64,000 bases of DNA from positions 189,174 to 253,173 of the forward strand of contig NZ_JAYGIG010000114.1 in NCBI RefSeq assembly GCF_034932105.1, given 5' to 3'. Source of the stretch: Leptothoe sp034932105. Its GTDB lineage: Bacteria; Cyanobacteriota; Cyanobacteriia; Phormidesmidales; Phormidesmidaceae. Each line of letters begins with the position of its first letter. The first letter of the stretch is position 1. Below, one piece after another: positions 50,856-59,378 of this stretch. The notes under the pieces were generated by a model. The model saw nothing but the letters and a program-made list of their open reading frames with translations, was not told the origin of the DNA and made no database searches. A program made the position numbers and the translations under genes.

Positions 50856-52475
50856 ATGGCGATCTCTCCCTTGACGAAGTCTTTATCCGTAAGGGCTAAC
50901 GGTGATCGGACCCTGGGGGGTCTGGGGCTGTTGTTGGCTGGCATTTTGATGGGGCTGTGGCCTGCTTGGCCCTTGGCCTGGGTTTCCCTGGTGCCCCTGT
51001 GGTGGGTGGTTCATCGGGGGGATGGGCTGCGGCGCAGTGCTTGGGCTGGGCTGATTTGGGGGGTGGGTTACCACGGTACGCTGTTGGCTTGGGTGCTCCA
51101 TCTGCATCCGTTGACGTGGTTGGGGGTGCCTTGGTTGGGGAGTATTGCGATCGCAATCGCTGCCTATGCCTTTGTCACCCTCTGGGGGGCGGCCCTAGCG
51201 GTTTGCTGGGCCATGGCCATGGTTGGCCTACAGCGATGGGCTCCCATCGGTAACACCATCGATCCCATGGGCCGCGTTTTGGTTGGTATGGCCCTGTGGT
51301 GTGGCCTTGAGGCCCTGTGGAGCTGCGGCCCTCTGTATGGGACCTCCTTAGCCATTACCCAGAGCCCTGGCAATTTGGTGATTGTGCATTTGGCGCGGCT
51401 ATCGGGGCATTTGACCATTACGGCGGCGATTGTGGTGGTGAATGGGTTCCTAGCCTTGGCGATCGATTCCCAGCCTCGGCGCTGGCTGACCATGGCGGTG
51501 GGGGTGTTTGCGATCGCGCACCTGGTGGGTTGGGGCCTTTACCAACAACCCCTACAAGACTCGTCAGATAATGCCATCAACATTGGCATTATCCAGGGCA
51601 ATATACCCAGTCGAGAAAAGCTGACCTATCGCGGGGTGCGTCGGGCAGAAGATGTGTACCGCAACAACTATCGATTATTGGCCCAGCAGGGGGCAGACGC
51701 GGTGCTAACCCCCGAGGGGGCGCTGCCTAAACTATGGTCGCCAGAGACAAGTCTGTTTAACGACGTGGTTCAGGAAGCGGGGGTGCCCCTATGGCTGGGG
51801 ACATTTACCGTTGTCCCTGGGGAGCAGCGCCATATTTACCAAAGCTTGGTGGAGATTACCCCCAGGGGAACGACACCTGATAACAATCCGGTCAATACCC
51901 AAAGCAACAACCAGAACAACAACCAATACAACAGCCAATACAACAAGATTAAGCTAGTGCCCCTAGGAGAATATATTCCCCTCCAATCCCTATTGGGGGA
52001 GCTGATCTCTCGTCTCTCTCCCATTGGTACGGATATGCTGCCAGGACTGCCTGACCAGCGGTTTGAGACTGCGGTGGGTCCGGCTGCGGTGGGCATCTGT
52101 TACGATTCTGCCTATGGCTGGATTTTTCGGCGGCAGGTAGCCCAGGGGGGAGAGTTTATCCTCACCGCATCCAATAATGATCCCTATCCCCGGCGGATGA
52201 TGGCCCAGCACTATGGCCACGACGTGATTCAGGCGATTGCGACGGATCGATGGGCGGCGCGCAGTACCAATACGGGACTGTCGGCGGTGGTGGACCCCCA
52301 CGGACATCGGCATTGGATGTCGGAGCCGCAAACGTTTGACGCCCAGCTCAAAACCATTTATCGACGCCAGACGCGGACGCTGTATGTGCGCTGGGGCGAT
52401 TGGTTGGTGCCAGGATTGTTGTTGGTGAGTGGGGTGTGGGTGTGGCGTTTACGATGGTTGAACGGATTGAATTGA
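50856..52475 (+). CDS. lnt: Apolipoprotein N-acyltransferase
   Basis: A 539-residue Lnt, which adds the third acyl chain to the N-terminal cysteine of lipoproteins. Six or so membrane helices fill the first 230 residues, and a nitrilase-type domain follows. Its Glu-Lys-Cys triad is visible: LTPEGALP (Glu), KLVPLGEYIP (Lys) and VGICYDSAYGWIFR (Cys). Just before the lysine strand there is an Asn/Gln-rich insertion (about residues 345-367) with many CAA and AAC codons, which is unusual. The last 25 residues form a further membrane helix (WLVPGLLLVSGVWVWRL). ATG start at 50856; the next gene begins 37 bp after its end. Confidence 0.94.
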   Translation: MAISPLTKSLSVRANGDRTLGGLGLLLAGILMGLWPAWPLAWVSLVPLWWVVHRGDGLRRSAWAGLIWGVGYHGTLLAWVLHLHPLTWLGVPWLGSIAIAIAAYAFVTLWGAALAVCWAMAMVGLQRWAPIGNTIDPMGRVLVGMALWCGLEALWSCGPLYGTSLAITQSPGNLVIVHLARLSGHLTITAAIVVVNGFLALAIDSQPRRWLTMAVGVFAIAHLVGWGLYQQPLQDSSDNAINIGIIQGNIPSREKLTYRGVRRAEDVYRNNYRLLAQQGADAVLTPEGALPKLWSPETSLFNDVVQEAGVPLWLGTFTVVPGEQRHIYQSLVEITPRGTTPDNNPVNTQSNNQNNNQYNSQYNKIKLVPLGEYIPLQSLLGELISRLSPIGTDMLPGLPDQRFETAVGPAAVGICYDSAYGWIFRRQVAQGGEFILTASNNDPYPRRMMAQHYGHDVIQAIATDRWAARSTNTGLSAVVDPHGHRHWMSEPQTFDAQLKTIYRRQTRTLYVRWGDWLVPGLLLVSGVWVWRLRWLNGLN

Positions 52476-52512
52476 TGGTGGTGGTGGATGCACTGGGCGA
52501 ATCGAGGGAGTA

Positions 52513-54177
52513 ATGGGTCGACTGCATTCCCCCGCAGACTTTAACGCAGACCAGGGTGCATGCTGGGCTGAGCCATACCTGTACGAGGCCCAATGTGATC
52601 ACCCCGGAGGGCGGTGGCGGCTACCGCGCACCCCGGAAGTGGAAGCCATGGCCAGGGGACTCATGCAGCACTTGGCCGCCGCCCCTGAGCCGCCGCTGCT
52701 GGGCAACCTCTATGGGGTGCTTTTGGTGCAGACAACGACGGGGGATAGGGCTGTGCTCAAAGGGTTTTCGGGGTTGTTTGCCGGACAATTCCAGGCGGTG
52801 TCAGGGTGGGTGCCACCGTTGCCCCTGGCGGCCCAGATGGCGCTGGTCGAACCCCAGATTTTGGCTCAGCTCAGCCAACTGAAGCATGAACTCATGGCCC
52901 TCCACCAGCTGCCTGGGCGTTTGGTCTATGGGCAAGTCTATGGGCAAATGGTGGAACGGTATGCCATCCAGCTACAGCAGTTGGCGGCTAGTCATCGGGG
53001 GCGAAAGCAAGGTCGCGATCGCAGCCGCACCCACTACTGCAACACCCTACAGGGCGCAGCCTTAACCCAGGCCCTTGCCGATTTAAACCGGGAAAGCCAA
53101 CAGGACGGCATCGAACGGCGTCGATTAAAACAGGAACGGGATCAGGTCCTAGCCCCGCTGGTTCAAGCCATGGCCCAAACGGATCAAAAAATAAAAGAAC
53201 TTAAACAACAGTACACAACCCTGGCAAAACAATGGCAGACCCAAATGCAGCTGGCCTATGCCGCCGAGCAATCTGGAGACGGTTGGCGGATCGGTGATGG
53301 GGATTGGCCAGCGGGGCTGCGTCGTCATATCAAGGTTGACCTGTTAGATCGTGCTAGCGCTAAATTGCTGCACTATGCCGTGGCCCATCGGCTAAAACCC
53401 CTGGCCATGGCAGAGTTTTGGTGGGGATATCCCCAGGGTGAATACTCTCCAGGAGAGTTTTATGGAGCCTCCCCTGAGGACTGCCAAGCCCTGATGGACA
53501 TAGTCCACATGTCCTCCCAGCCTCAGCCCACACCACCGCCGCTGACCCTGCTCTACCAAGACGAGACCTTGATTGTGGTAGATAAACCAGCCGGACTACT
53601 TTCGGTGCCGGGACGACCCTATCATCTCCAGGACAGTGTGCTCAGTCGTCTGCGCCACCAGCTGCCGGGGAAGGCATTTTTGCAAGTGGTGCATCGTCTC
53701 GATCAAGCCACCTCCGGTATTTTAGTCTTGGCAGCGTCATCCATGGCCCATGCTGCCCTGGGGCAGCAGTTTTCCTCCCATCAGGTGCGCAAAACCTATG
53801 AGGCGATTCTCTCCCGCCCAGTGGATCGGGCTGCTGGCATGGTCGAGTTGCCCCTTTGGGGGAATCCTGCCGAAAGCCCCAGGCAGTCGGTGAGTGCCAC
53901 CCATGGGAAACCCAGTGTGACCCAGTTTCAAGTGTTGCAAAACGGTGAACATCCTCGGGTGCAGTTTGTGCCCCAGACGGGGCGTACCCATCAGATTCGG
54001 TTGCATGCGGCCCATAGTGATGGGCTGAATTCTCCTATTTTGGGGGACCCATTGTATGGCGACCAGCCGGTGCAGGGGCATTTGTCAGAGCGGTTGCATC
54101 TCCATGCCATAGCGCTAGAGTTGATTCATCCGGTTACTCAGGAGCCCTTACGGTTTAAGAGCAATGTACCTTTTTGA
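52513..54177 (+). CDS. RluA-family pseudouridine synthase with long N-terminal extension
   Basis: A 554-residue protein with a GAGGGAG ribosome binding site. The C-terminal 210 residues are an RluA catalytic domain: LLYQDETLIVVDKPAGLLSVPGR, VVHRLDQATSGILVLA with the catalytic Asp intact, KTYEAILSR and FVPQTGRTHQIRLHAAHS. The N-terminal 340 residues are an extension with a coiled coil (about 180-250, RRRLKQERDQVLAPLVQAM...) which is also known in longer RluA members. The target uridine cannot be named. It is the third gene after cysH and lnt with short gaps, so co-transcription is likely. Confidence 0.9.
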   Translation: MGRLHSPADFNADQGACWAEPYLYEAQCDHPGGRWRLPRTPEVEAMARGLMQHLAAAPEPPLLGNLYGVLLVQTTTGDRAVLKGFSGLFAGQFQAVSGWVPPLPLAAQMALVEPQILAQLSQLKHELMALHQLPGRLVYGQVYGQMVERYAIQLQQLAASHRGRKQGRDRSRTHYCNTLQGAALTQALADLNRESQQDGIERRRLKQERDQVLAPLVQAMAQTDQKIKELKQQYTTLAKQWQTQMQLAYAAEQSGDGWRIGDGDWPAGLRRHIKVDLLDRASAKLLHYAVAHRLKPLAMAEFWWGYPQGEYSPGEFYGASPEDCQALMDIVHMSSQPQPTPPPLTLLYQDETLIVVDKPAGLLSVPGRPYHLQDSVLSRLRHQLPGKAFLQVVHRLDQATSGILVLAASSMAHAALGQQFSSHQVRKTYEAILSRPVDRAAGMVELPLWGNPAESPRQSVSATHGKPSVTQFQVLQNGEHPRVQFVPQTGRTHQIRLHAAHSDGLNSPILGDPLYGDQPVQGHLSERLHLHAIALELIHPVTQEPLRFKSNVPF

Positions 54178-54503
54178 TGCGGGCTGCTGGTTGATGTCTG
54201 GAGCATATCTTCCAGATGTGTGTACACCCCTAGCTCTAGGGGAGAAAGGGGACTAGTCTCAAAGTCCTTCTCCCCCAGGGAGAAGGATTTAGGATGAGGG
54301 AAAATCTCAGGCCAGATATACCTTTTAGGTAATTATCTTCCGGATATATACGGTAGTCGACAAGGAGAAGGATTTAGGATGTAGACGCCAAAGCGGCTTC
54401 TCGAAGAGTGGGTCAATCCAAGACCAAATATACCTTTCGGGGCATATCTTCCACATGCATATACACCGTAGCCCACAGGGCTATCGACATTTAGAATCGC
54501 CTG
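54178..54503. repeat. Degenerate repeat-rich intergenic region
   Basis: These 326 bp hold no gene but three degenerate copies of an ATATCTTCC-centred segment (about 54204, 54331, 54443), spaced 112-128 bp, and two copies of an AGAAGGATTTAGGATG block (54281 and 54366). One part forms a strong hairpin, CCTTCTCCC (54266-54274) with GGGAGAAGG (54278-54286) and a 3-nt loop. Such GGGAGAAGGATTTAGGATGAGGG-like units are widespread small repeats in cyanobacterial and other bacterial genomes. Confidence 0.7.
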
Positions 54504-55331
54504 CTAGCTCAAGGCTGACATCATCGCCTGTTGAGCAATACTTTGGTACAAGCTAGTAAAGTGTGCATTTAGAACTTGCGCATCGCTCGCAGGCAATGGC
54601 ATGGGACCCAGTAAATCCAACACCGTTTGATCAGCGGGGGTAATCACCACCAAGGAGGAGTCTAGGTCATCGTCATATTGCCAGAAGTTTTCCAGATCAA
54701 GGGTTTGGGATTTAGTTTCAGGAGCAACAAAAATCTCCTTGGCTTCTTCGACTACGGTTTCAACCGGATTCTCTTCTACCTGTAATTTTCGCTTTTCGCG
54801 GATGGCTTCAATGATTTGTTCTTTAGTGCGCCCCCGTAGTTGGAAGAGAACGAAGGGTTCCTCGCGGAAGAAGTCGGCCAGCTGGTAATACACCGCTGCA
54901 ATGTGCTTACAGGGATTTTTGGGGTCAGGGCAATCGCATTTGGAATGCACATCCGCCAGGGTAAAGGGAAACAAACTTAACCCATTGGATGTAAACACAT
55001 TTTCAATATCTGCGGGCATCTCCCCCGCTAACAGCTGGGCTGAATAAATCGCTTTTTTGGATAGGGTATCGATCACAAAATCCCAGTCTTCATCGGCAAA
55101 GCGATCAATCCAAATGGATAGTTTGTAAGGGTCTGCCGCTGTTCCTTGGACTGAGGCAAAGACCTTAGATTCTTTGAAATCTAGTTTGAGGATGTGGCCT
55201 TCGCGGGCATAGCGGCGACCCCGTTCTAGGCGCTTTTTGAACCGGTAGGAGTTGAGCAGGTCTACCCATTGGAGGACCCACCAGGCTTCAGATTCGGATT
55301 CGTAGGGGTTGTTGGCTTGGTAAGAGGTCAT
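54504..55331 (-). CDS. SWIM zinc-finger protein
   Basis: A 275-residue protein with a SWIM zinc motif CDCPDPKNPCKHIAAVYYQ (CxC...CxH, about 125-140 from the start) in the middle. The N-terminal region (YRFKKRLERGRRYAREGHILKLDFKESKVFASVQGTA) and the later FVLFQLRGRTKEQI block match the cyanobacterial SWIM-type proteins usually placed next to SNF2-like helicases, but no helicase is present here. SWIM domains bind nucleic acid or proteins. The C-terminus is acidic and probably flexible. ATG start at 55331. Confidence 0.87.
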   Translation of the reverse strand: MTSYQANNPYESESEAWWVLQWVDLLNSYRFKKRLERGRRYAREGHILKLDFKESKVFASVQGTAADPYKLSIWIDRFADEDWDFVIDTLSKKAIYSAQLLAGEMPADIENVFTSNGLSLFPFTLADVHSKCDCPDPKNPCKHIAAVYYQLADFFREEPFVLFQLRGRTKEQIIEAIREKRKLQVEENPVETVVEEAKEIFVAPETKSQTLDLENFWQYDDDLDSSLVVITPADQTVLDLLGPMPLPASDAQVLNAHFTSLYQSIAQQAMMSALS

Positions 55332-55381
55332 GGGGGTGAGGGTGGAAGGTGATTATTTTGGCCACCCCTCCTAGGAGGGGA

Positions 55382-56785
55382 CTATTCAGGGCTTTGACTC
55401 ATTTTCTCTAAATCGAGTACTTCGTTTAGTTTATCTTCAGGCATCAGGTTTTGTTCTAATACGAGTTGACGGAGGGATTTGCCGGTTTCTAAGGATGCTT
55501 TGGCTAGGTTGGCGGCGTTGAGGTAGCCGATGTGAGTGTTGAGGGCGGTGACCAGGGCTAGACTGCCTTCGGCAAACTCACGACAGCGTTCGGGGCGGGC
55601 GGTGATGCCTGCTAGACAGCGTTTATCTAAGGCGCTGATGGTGTTGCCGAGGATTTCGATGCTGTGGATTAGGTCGTAGGCGATCAGGGGCATCATCACG
55701 TTTAGCTCTAGCTGACCGGCTTGGGCGGCGTAGGTGATGGCCTGATCGTACCCCATGACTTGGAAGCAGACCATGGAGGTCATTTCGGCCATGACGGGGT
55801 TATATTTCCCTGGCATGATGGAGGAACCGGGCTGGACGGGGGGGAGCTGGATTTCTTTGAGGCCGGTTTTGGGGCCGGAGTCTAGCAGCCGCAGGTCGTG
55901 GGAGATTTTGACTAGGTCTTGGGCCAGGTTCCGCAGGGCACCGGAGACGGCGACGAAGGGGGCCATACTCTGCATGGCGGCCATCAAGTGGGAGGCGCTG
56001 GTGATGGGTTGGCCGGTAAACCCGGCGAGGAGTTCGGCCACCCGATAGCGGTAGCTGGGGTGGGTGTTGAGACCGGTGCCGGTGGCGCTGCCACCGAGGC
56101 CTAGCACACAGAGATCCTGGGCGGCGGTGCGGAGACGGCGCAGGTGGTCAGTGAGGATCACTTCCCAGGCCCGAAAGCTTTCTCCTAGGCGAATGGGGAC
56201 GGCGTCCTGCATGTGGGTGCGGCCAGAGCGGACGATGGTTTGGAATTCGGTGGCTTTGGTTTGGAGCGTTGCGATCGCACCCACCAAACCCGGATACAAG
56301 GTATGTTCCAACGCCAGCAGTCCGCCCAGGCGAATGGCGGTGGGAATCACATCATTGGTGGACTGACCATAGTTCACATGGTCGTTGGGGCTCACCCGGT
56401 CATAGTTGCCCTTTTCTTCCCCCAGCAGTTCCAGGGCTCGATTAGCCAGCACCTCATTGATGTTCATATGGTGGGAGGTGCCTGCCCCGGCCTGGTAGAT
56501 ATCCACAATAAACTGGTCCCGCAGCTGACCCTTGAGGATTTCATCGGTGGCGGTGACAATGGCCTGGGAGAGGTCTATGGGGATGCAGTTGAGTTCGCCG
56601 TTTGCGATCGCAGCCGCCTTTTTAATCAACAAACAAGCATCCACATAGGTGGGCAGTGGTTTCAGACCACTGATGGGAAAATTCTCCACCGCCCGCAGGG
56701 TTTGAATACCGTAATAGGCTGCCGAGGGAATGGCTTTTTCCCCCATGGAGTCTTTTTCAATGCGGCAGTGGGTGGCATGGGTCAT
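55382..56785 (-). CDS. aspA: Aspartate ammonia-lyase
   Basis: A 467-residue member of the aspartase/fumarase superfamily. The beginning CRIEKDSMGEKAIPSAAYYGIQTLRAVENFPISG is diagnostic of AspA, which releases ammonium and fumarate from aspartate. The superfamily signature loop is GSSIMPGKYNPVMAEM with the catalytic Ser, and SGRTHMQDAVPIRLG and GQSTNDVIPTAIRLG are further active-site blocks. Fumarase C (FumC) is the main alternative, but the N-terminus favours AspA. The gene is on the same strand as, and 50 bp upstream of, the SWIM-type gene. ATG start at 56785. Confidence 0.93.
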   Translation of the reverse strand: MTHATHCRIEKDSMGEKAIPSAAYYGIQTLRAVENFPISGLKPLPTYVDACLLIKKAAAIANGELNCIPIDLSQAIVTATDEILKGQLRDQFIVDIYQAGAGTSHHMNINEVLANRALELLGEEKGNYDRVSPNDHVNYGQSTNDVIPTAIRLGGLLALEHTLYPGLVGAIATLQTKATEFQTIVRSGRTHMQDAVPIRLGESFRAWEVILTDHLRRLRTAAQDLCVLGLGGSATGTGLNTHPSYRYRVAELLAGFTGQPITSASHLMAAMQSMAPFVAVSGALRNLAQDLVKISHDLRLLDSGPKTGLKEIQLPPVQPGSSIMPGKYNPVMAEMTSMVCFQVMGYDQAITYAAQAGQLELNVMMPLIAYDLIHSIEILGNTISALDKRCLAGITARPERCREFAEGSLALVTALNTHIGYLNAANLAKASLETGKSLRQLVLEQNLMPEDKLNEVLDLEKMSQSPE

Positions 56786-56884
56786 CGTCTACGTTCTGCT
56801 AGGACAGTGGATTTACAGTGGATTTAATGATATTAGCGGCAGATAGAGTGTCTGCCCATCTCTACGGTATCAATACGGTATCAA

Positions 56885-57949
56885 CTATGACGGCATTAAT
56901 TCTACCGGAGGTGCTGCTAGCAGAGTCATCCGTTCCCCCGCTGGGTGCCTAAAGGACAAACGATGGGCATGGAGCCAGTAGCCGCAGTCGCTAGGGATGG
57001 CGGTGGCTGCCCCGTGGGGTTGACCGCCGATGACATAAAGCGGGTCGCCCAGTAGCGGGTATCCCATGGCGGCTAGGTGAATCCGAATCTGATGGGGTCT
57101 GCCGGTGAGAATGGTCACATCTAGCAGGGTGGCATGGGTGTGCCGCTGTACCACAGTGCAGTCGCTATGAGCCTCAAGACCGTTGGGGGTGGCCCCGTAG
57201 ATGTGGCCGAGCTGGGGATAGGGAATTTTGCCGATGGGGTGGTTGATGGTGAACTGGTCGGCTAGGGCAGCCGCTGGGCCAATCAGGGCGCGGTAGGTTT
57301 TGCCCAGGTGGCGTTGGCGCATCTGTTGACTGAGGTGGGCGCGGGCCGCCTTGGTTTTGGCGATCAGCATAATGCCTGAGGTGCCTCGGCCTAGGCGATG
57401 GATCGGTGCCGCCGTTGGATGGTGCTGGCGGAGCTGCCACAGCAGCGTGTTTTGGAGGAAGTTACCGCCGGGAAGGACAGGCAAGCCGGAGGGTTTGTTG
57501 ACCACCAGGAGTTCATCGTCTTCGTAGAGGGTGGCGATGCTTAGGGGGACTGGGGGCTCCTGCCAGGGCGGTCGATGGTAGGTGAGTCGCTGGCCGGGGA
57601 TTAGGGGGGTGTCGGCCTGGGTGGGGTGGTCGTTGAGGCGGATTTGGCCGGACTCGATGCGGTGTTGCCAGGTGGCCCGGTCGGAGTGGCGATAGTGGTG
57701 GGTGTAGTAGTCGAGGACGGTGCTGAGGCTAACTGATGGGTCAGGGGTGAGGCGAGCTGACTGGTCAGGGGGGATGCGAGCTGATGGGTCAGCGCTGACG
57801 CGAGCTGATGGGTCAGGGGGGACGCGAGCTGACTGGTCAGGGGGGACGCGATCGCAATAAACCCATCCATCATTCAAAACCGGAGGGTGGTTACAGGCCA
57901 CCACCCTCCGAGGCATCACACCATGGGGGGAATTTCCCGGCTCGTCCAA
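56885..57949 (-). CDS. RluA-family pseudouridine synthase with altered catalytic motif and repeat-expanded N-terminus
   Basis: A 354-residue RluA-like protein (337 or so if ATG 57916 is used). After an N-terminal segment with five 8-residue repeats (RVPPDQSA and variants) comes an S4-like part (WQHRIESGQIRLNDHPTQ) and a synthase domain (LYEDDELLVVNKPSGLPVLPGG, TGRPHQIRIHLAAMGYPLLGDPLY). The motif that normally reads HRLDxxTSG here reads HRLGRGTSG, so the catalytic Asp is Gly. The rest of the fold is preserved. It may belong to a subgroup with altered or lost activity. The TTG start at 57949 is weak; both starts lack a clear ribosome binding site. Confidence 0.82.
   Translation of the reverse strand: MDEPGNSPHGVMPRRVVACNHPPVLNDGWVYCDRVPPDQSARVPPDPSARVSADPSARIPPDQSARLTPDPSVSLSTVLDYYTHHYRHSDRATWQHRIESGQIRLNDHPTQADTPLIPGQRLTYHRPPWQEPPVPLSIATLYEDDELLVVNKPSGLPVLPGGNFLQNTLLWQLRQHHPTAAPIHRLGRGTSGIMLIAKTKAARAHLSQQMRQRHLGKTYRALIGPAAALADQFTINHPIGKIPYPQLGHIYGATPNGLEAHSDCTVVQRHTHATLLDVTILTGRPHQIRIHLAAMGYPLLGDPLYVIGGQPHGAATAIPSDCGYWLHAHRLSFRHPAGERMTLLAAPPVELMPS
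57739..57858 (-). repeat. 24-bp tandem repeat, five copies, inside the RluA-like gene
   Basis: Five head-to-tail 24-bp units start at 57739, 57763, 57787, 57811 and 57835, encoding an octapeptide R-V-P-P-D-Q/P-S-A. The units differ mostly by single bases. The array keeps the reading frame and would allow copy-number changes without frameshift. Confidence 0.8.
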
Positions 57950-57954
57950 GTTAT

Positions 57955-58374
57955 TTACCGCTTAAACAGGCCAGCCACGCCATTTTTTACCTGATCAGCC
58001 ATGGCTTTTACGCCACCTGCAATCCCCGGTTTAGGGGGTACCGCCACCGTAATCGGTTCATCCTTAAAGGCTTTAACCCGATAGCCGTACTCCAGATTAG
58101 TCTTGTTCTTCCGCAAAATGGGGTAAATCCGAAACGCCCCTTGGAGCAAGTCGTCCTCACTGGCAAAAATCGCCCGATCAATATCAACAGAGCGTTTTAC
58201 GGCCACCACACCGACGGGGTACCACTGCTTTTTATCCTTAATGCGAATGTGCACCTCAAACTCAGGATCGCCCGAAGAACGCCGTTTATCCATTTCCTGA
58301 GAGGCTTCCTGGCGACGCTTAGTTTTCTCAGACACCTCAGGTTTAGGCTTAGCTTTACCAAATCCGGCGGCCAT
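57955..58374 (-). CDS. HHL1-like protein (DUF6523)
   Basis: A 139-residue protein starting MAAGFGKAKPKPEVSEK. It matches the cyanobacterial counterpart of plant HHL1 (hypersensitive to high light 1), assigned to DUF6523. Characteristic parts are the charged N-terminal helix (EVSEKTKRRQEASQEMDKRRSSG), the strand-rich core with RIKDKKQWYPVGVVAVKRS and FRIYPILRKNKTNLEYGYR. In plants HHL1 binds PSII parts under high light; the cyanobacterial role is inferred. It lies just 5 bp behind the TTG of the RluA-like gene's upstream region on the same strand, i.e. it is encoded first. ATG start at 58374. Confidence 0.82.
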   Translation of the reverse strand: MAAGFGKAKPKPEVSEKTKRRQEASQEMDKRRSSGDPEFEVHIRIKDKKQWYPVGVVAVKRSVDIDRAIFASEDDLLQGAFRIYPILRKNKTNLEYGYRVKAFKDEPITVAVPPKPGIAGGVKAMADQVKNGVAGLFKR

Positions 58375-58508
58375 GGGAAATACCTCTTAAGGTTGACACT
58401 TATTAAAAGTTTACATCGATTTAAGAAATCGGGGATCAGTATGCACCCGATAGATGGTGCGCGGCATAGGTAGCTGCTAGGGTTAAATGCGCTCTACCGG
58501 CTAACGTC

Positions 58509-59378
58509 TTGAATCCAAAAACTGGTCCGCTCTACGCCATCCTTGCCTACGGTGCCTGGGGGCTGCTCCCCATTTACTGGAAGTTTTTTAGCTCGGTTTC
58601 GCCGATAGAAGTGCTCAGCCATCGCATGCTGTGGTCGCTGGTATTTCTGGGGTTGATTTTGACCCTACAGCGGCGACTGGCGGACCTGCGTAAGCTGCCC
58701 CGTCGTCAGGTGCTGGGGCTATTGGCCACGGCGATGCTCCTCAGCTTTAACTGGGGGCTGTATATCTATGGCGTTAACACAGACCGGGTGGTGGAGACGA
58801 GCCTGGGGTATTTTATTAATCCCCTAGTATCTGTCCTGTTGGGATTTGCTGTACTACGGGAAAGGCTTTACCGGGGGCAGCAGGTGGCGGTGGTGCTGGC
58901 CAGTGTTGGGGTGAGCTATTTTATTTGGCAGTTTGGGGCCGTGCCCTGGATTGCCTTGGGGTTAGCCGGTACCTTTGCCCTATATGGGTTGTTGCGAAAA
59001 ATGGTGGCTGTTGCGCCCATGGTGGGGCTGATGGTGGAGACCGCCCTGATGACCCCGGTGGCGTTGATGATTATTTTTTATGGGGGAACAACGGGGACTG
59101 GACGTTTTGGCAGTAGCCCCGGCCTGACGTTGTTGTTTATTGGGGCTGGGGTGGTGACGTCGATGCCGCTGCTGTGGTTTAACAATGCGGCGAAGCGGTT
59201 GTCGTTGTCCACCCTAGGTTTTTTTCAGTATGTGGCCCCGTCGATTCAGCTGATGCTGGGGGTGTTTTTATATCAGGAGCCCTTTACTCAGACACATTTG
59301 GTGAGTTTTAGCTGCATTTGGACGGCATTGTTGATTTATTCGAGTACGTCGTTGCTGCGCTCAACGGCAACGGATTAG
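58509..59378 (+). CDS. rarD: RarD/EamA-family transporter
   Basis: A 289-residue transporter with ten predicted membrane segments. The beginning MNPKTGPLYAILAYGAWGLLPIYWKFF, the VSPIEVLSHRMLWSLVFL and the NWGLYIYGVNTDRVVETSLGYFINPL blocks are the RarD signature within the EamA/DMT superfamily. The start is a TTG at 58509; no later Met would keep the first helix, so TTG is taken although its ribosome binding site is weak. The substrate is not certain; RarD proteins are loosely tied to chloramphenicol sensitivity and metabolite export. Confidence 0.88.
   Translation: MNPKTGPLYAILAYGAWGLLPIYWKFFSSVSPIEVLSHRMLWSLVFLGLILTLQRRLADLRKLPRRQVLGLLATAMLLSFNWGLYIYGVNTDRVVETSLGYFINPLVSVLLGFAVLRERLYRGQQVAVVLASVGVSYFIWQFGAVPWIALGLAGTFALYGLLRKMVAVAPMVGLMVETALMTPVALMIIFYGGTTGTGRFGSSPGLTLLFIGAGVVTSMPLLWFNNAAKRLSLSTLGFFQYVAPSIQLMLGVFLYQEPFTQTHLVSFSCIWTALLIYSSTSLLRSTATD

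Noticed and set aside
54202..54470. CRISPR array
   Set aside because: The repeats are few, degenerate and unevenly spaced, and there are no cas genes in the window.
57739..57858. CRISPR-like 24-bp array
   Set aside because: Units follow directly without spacers and keep a protein frame.
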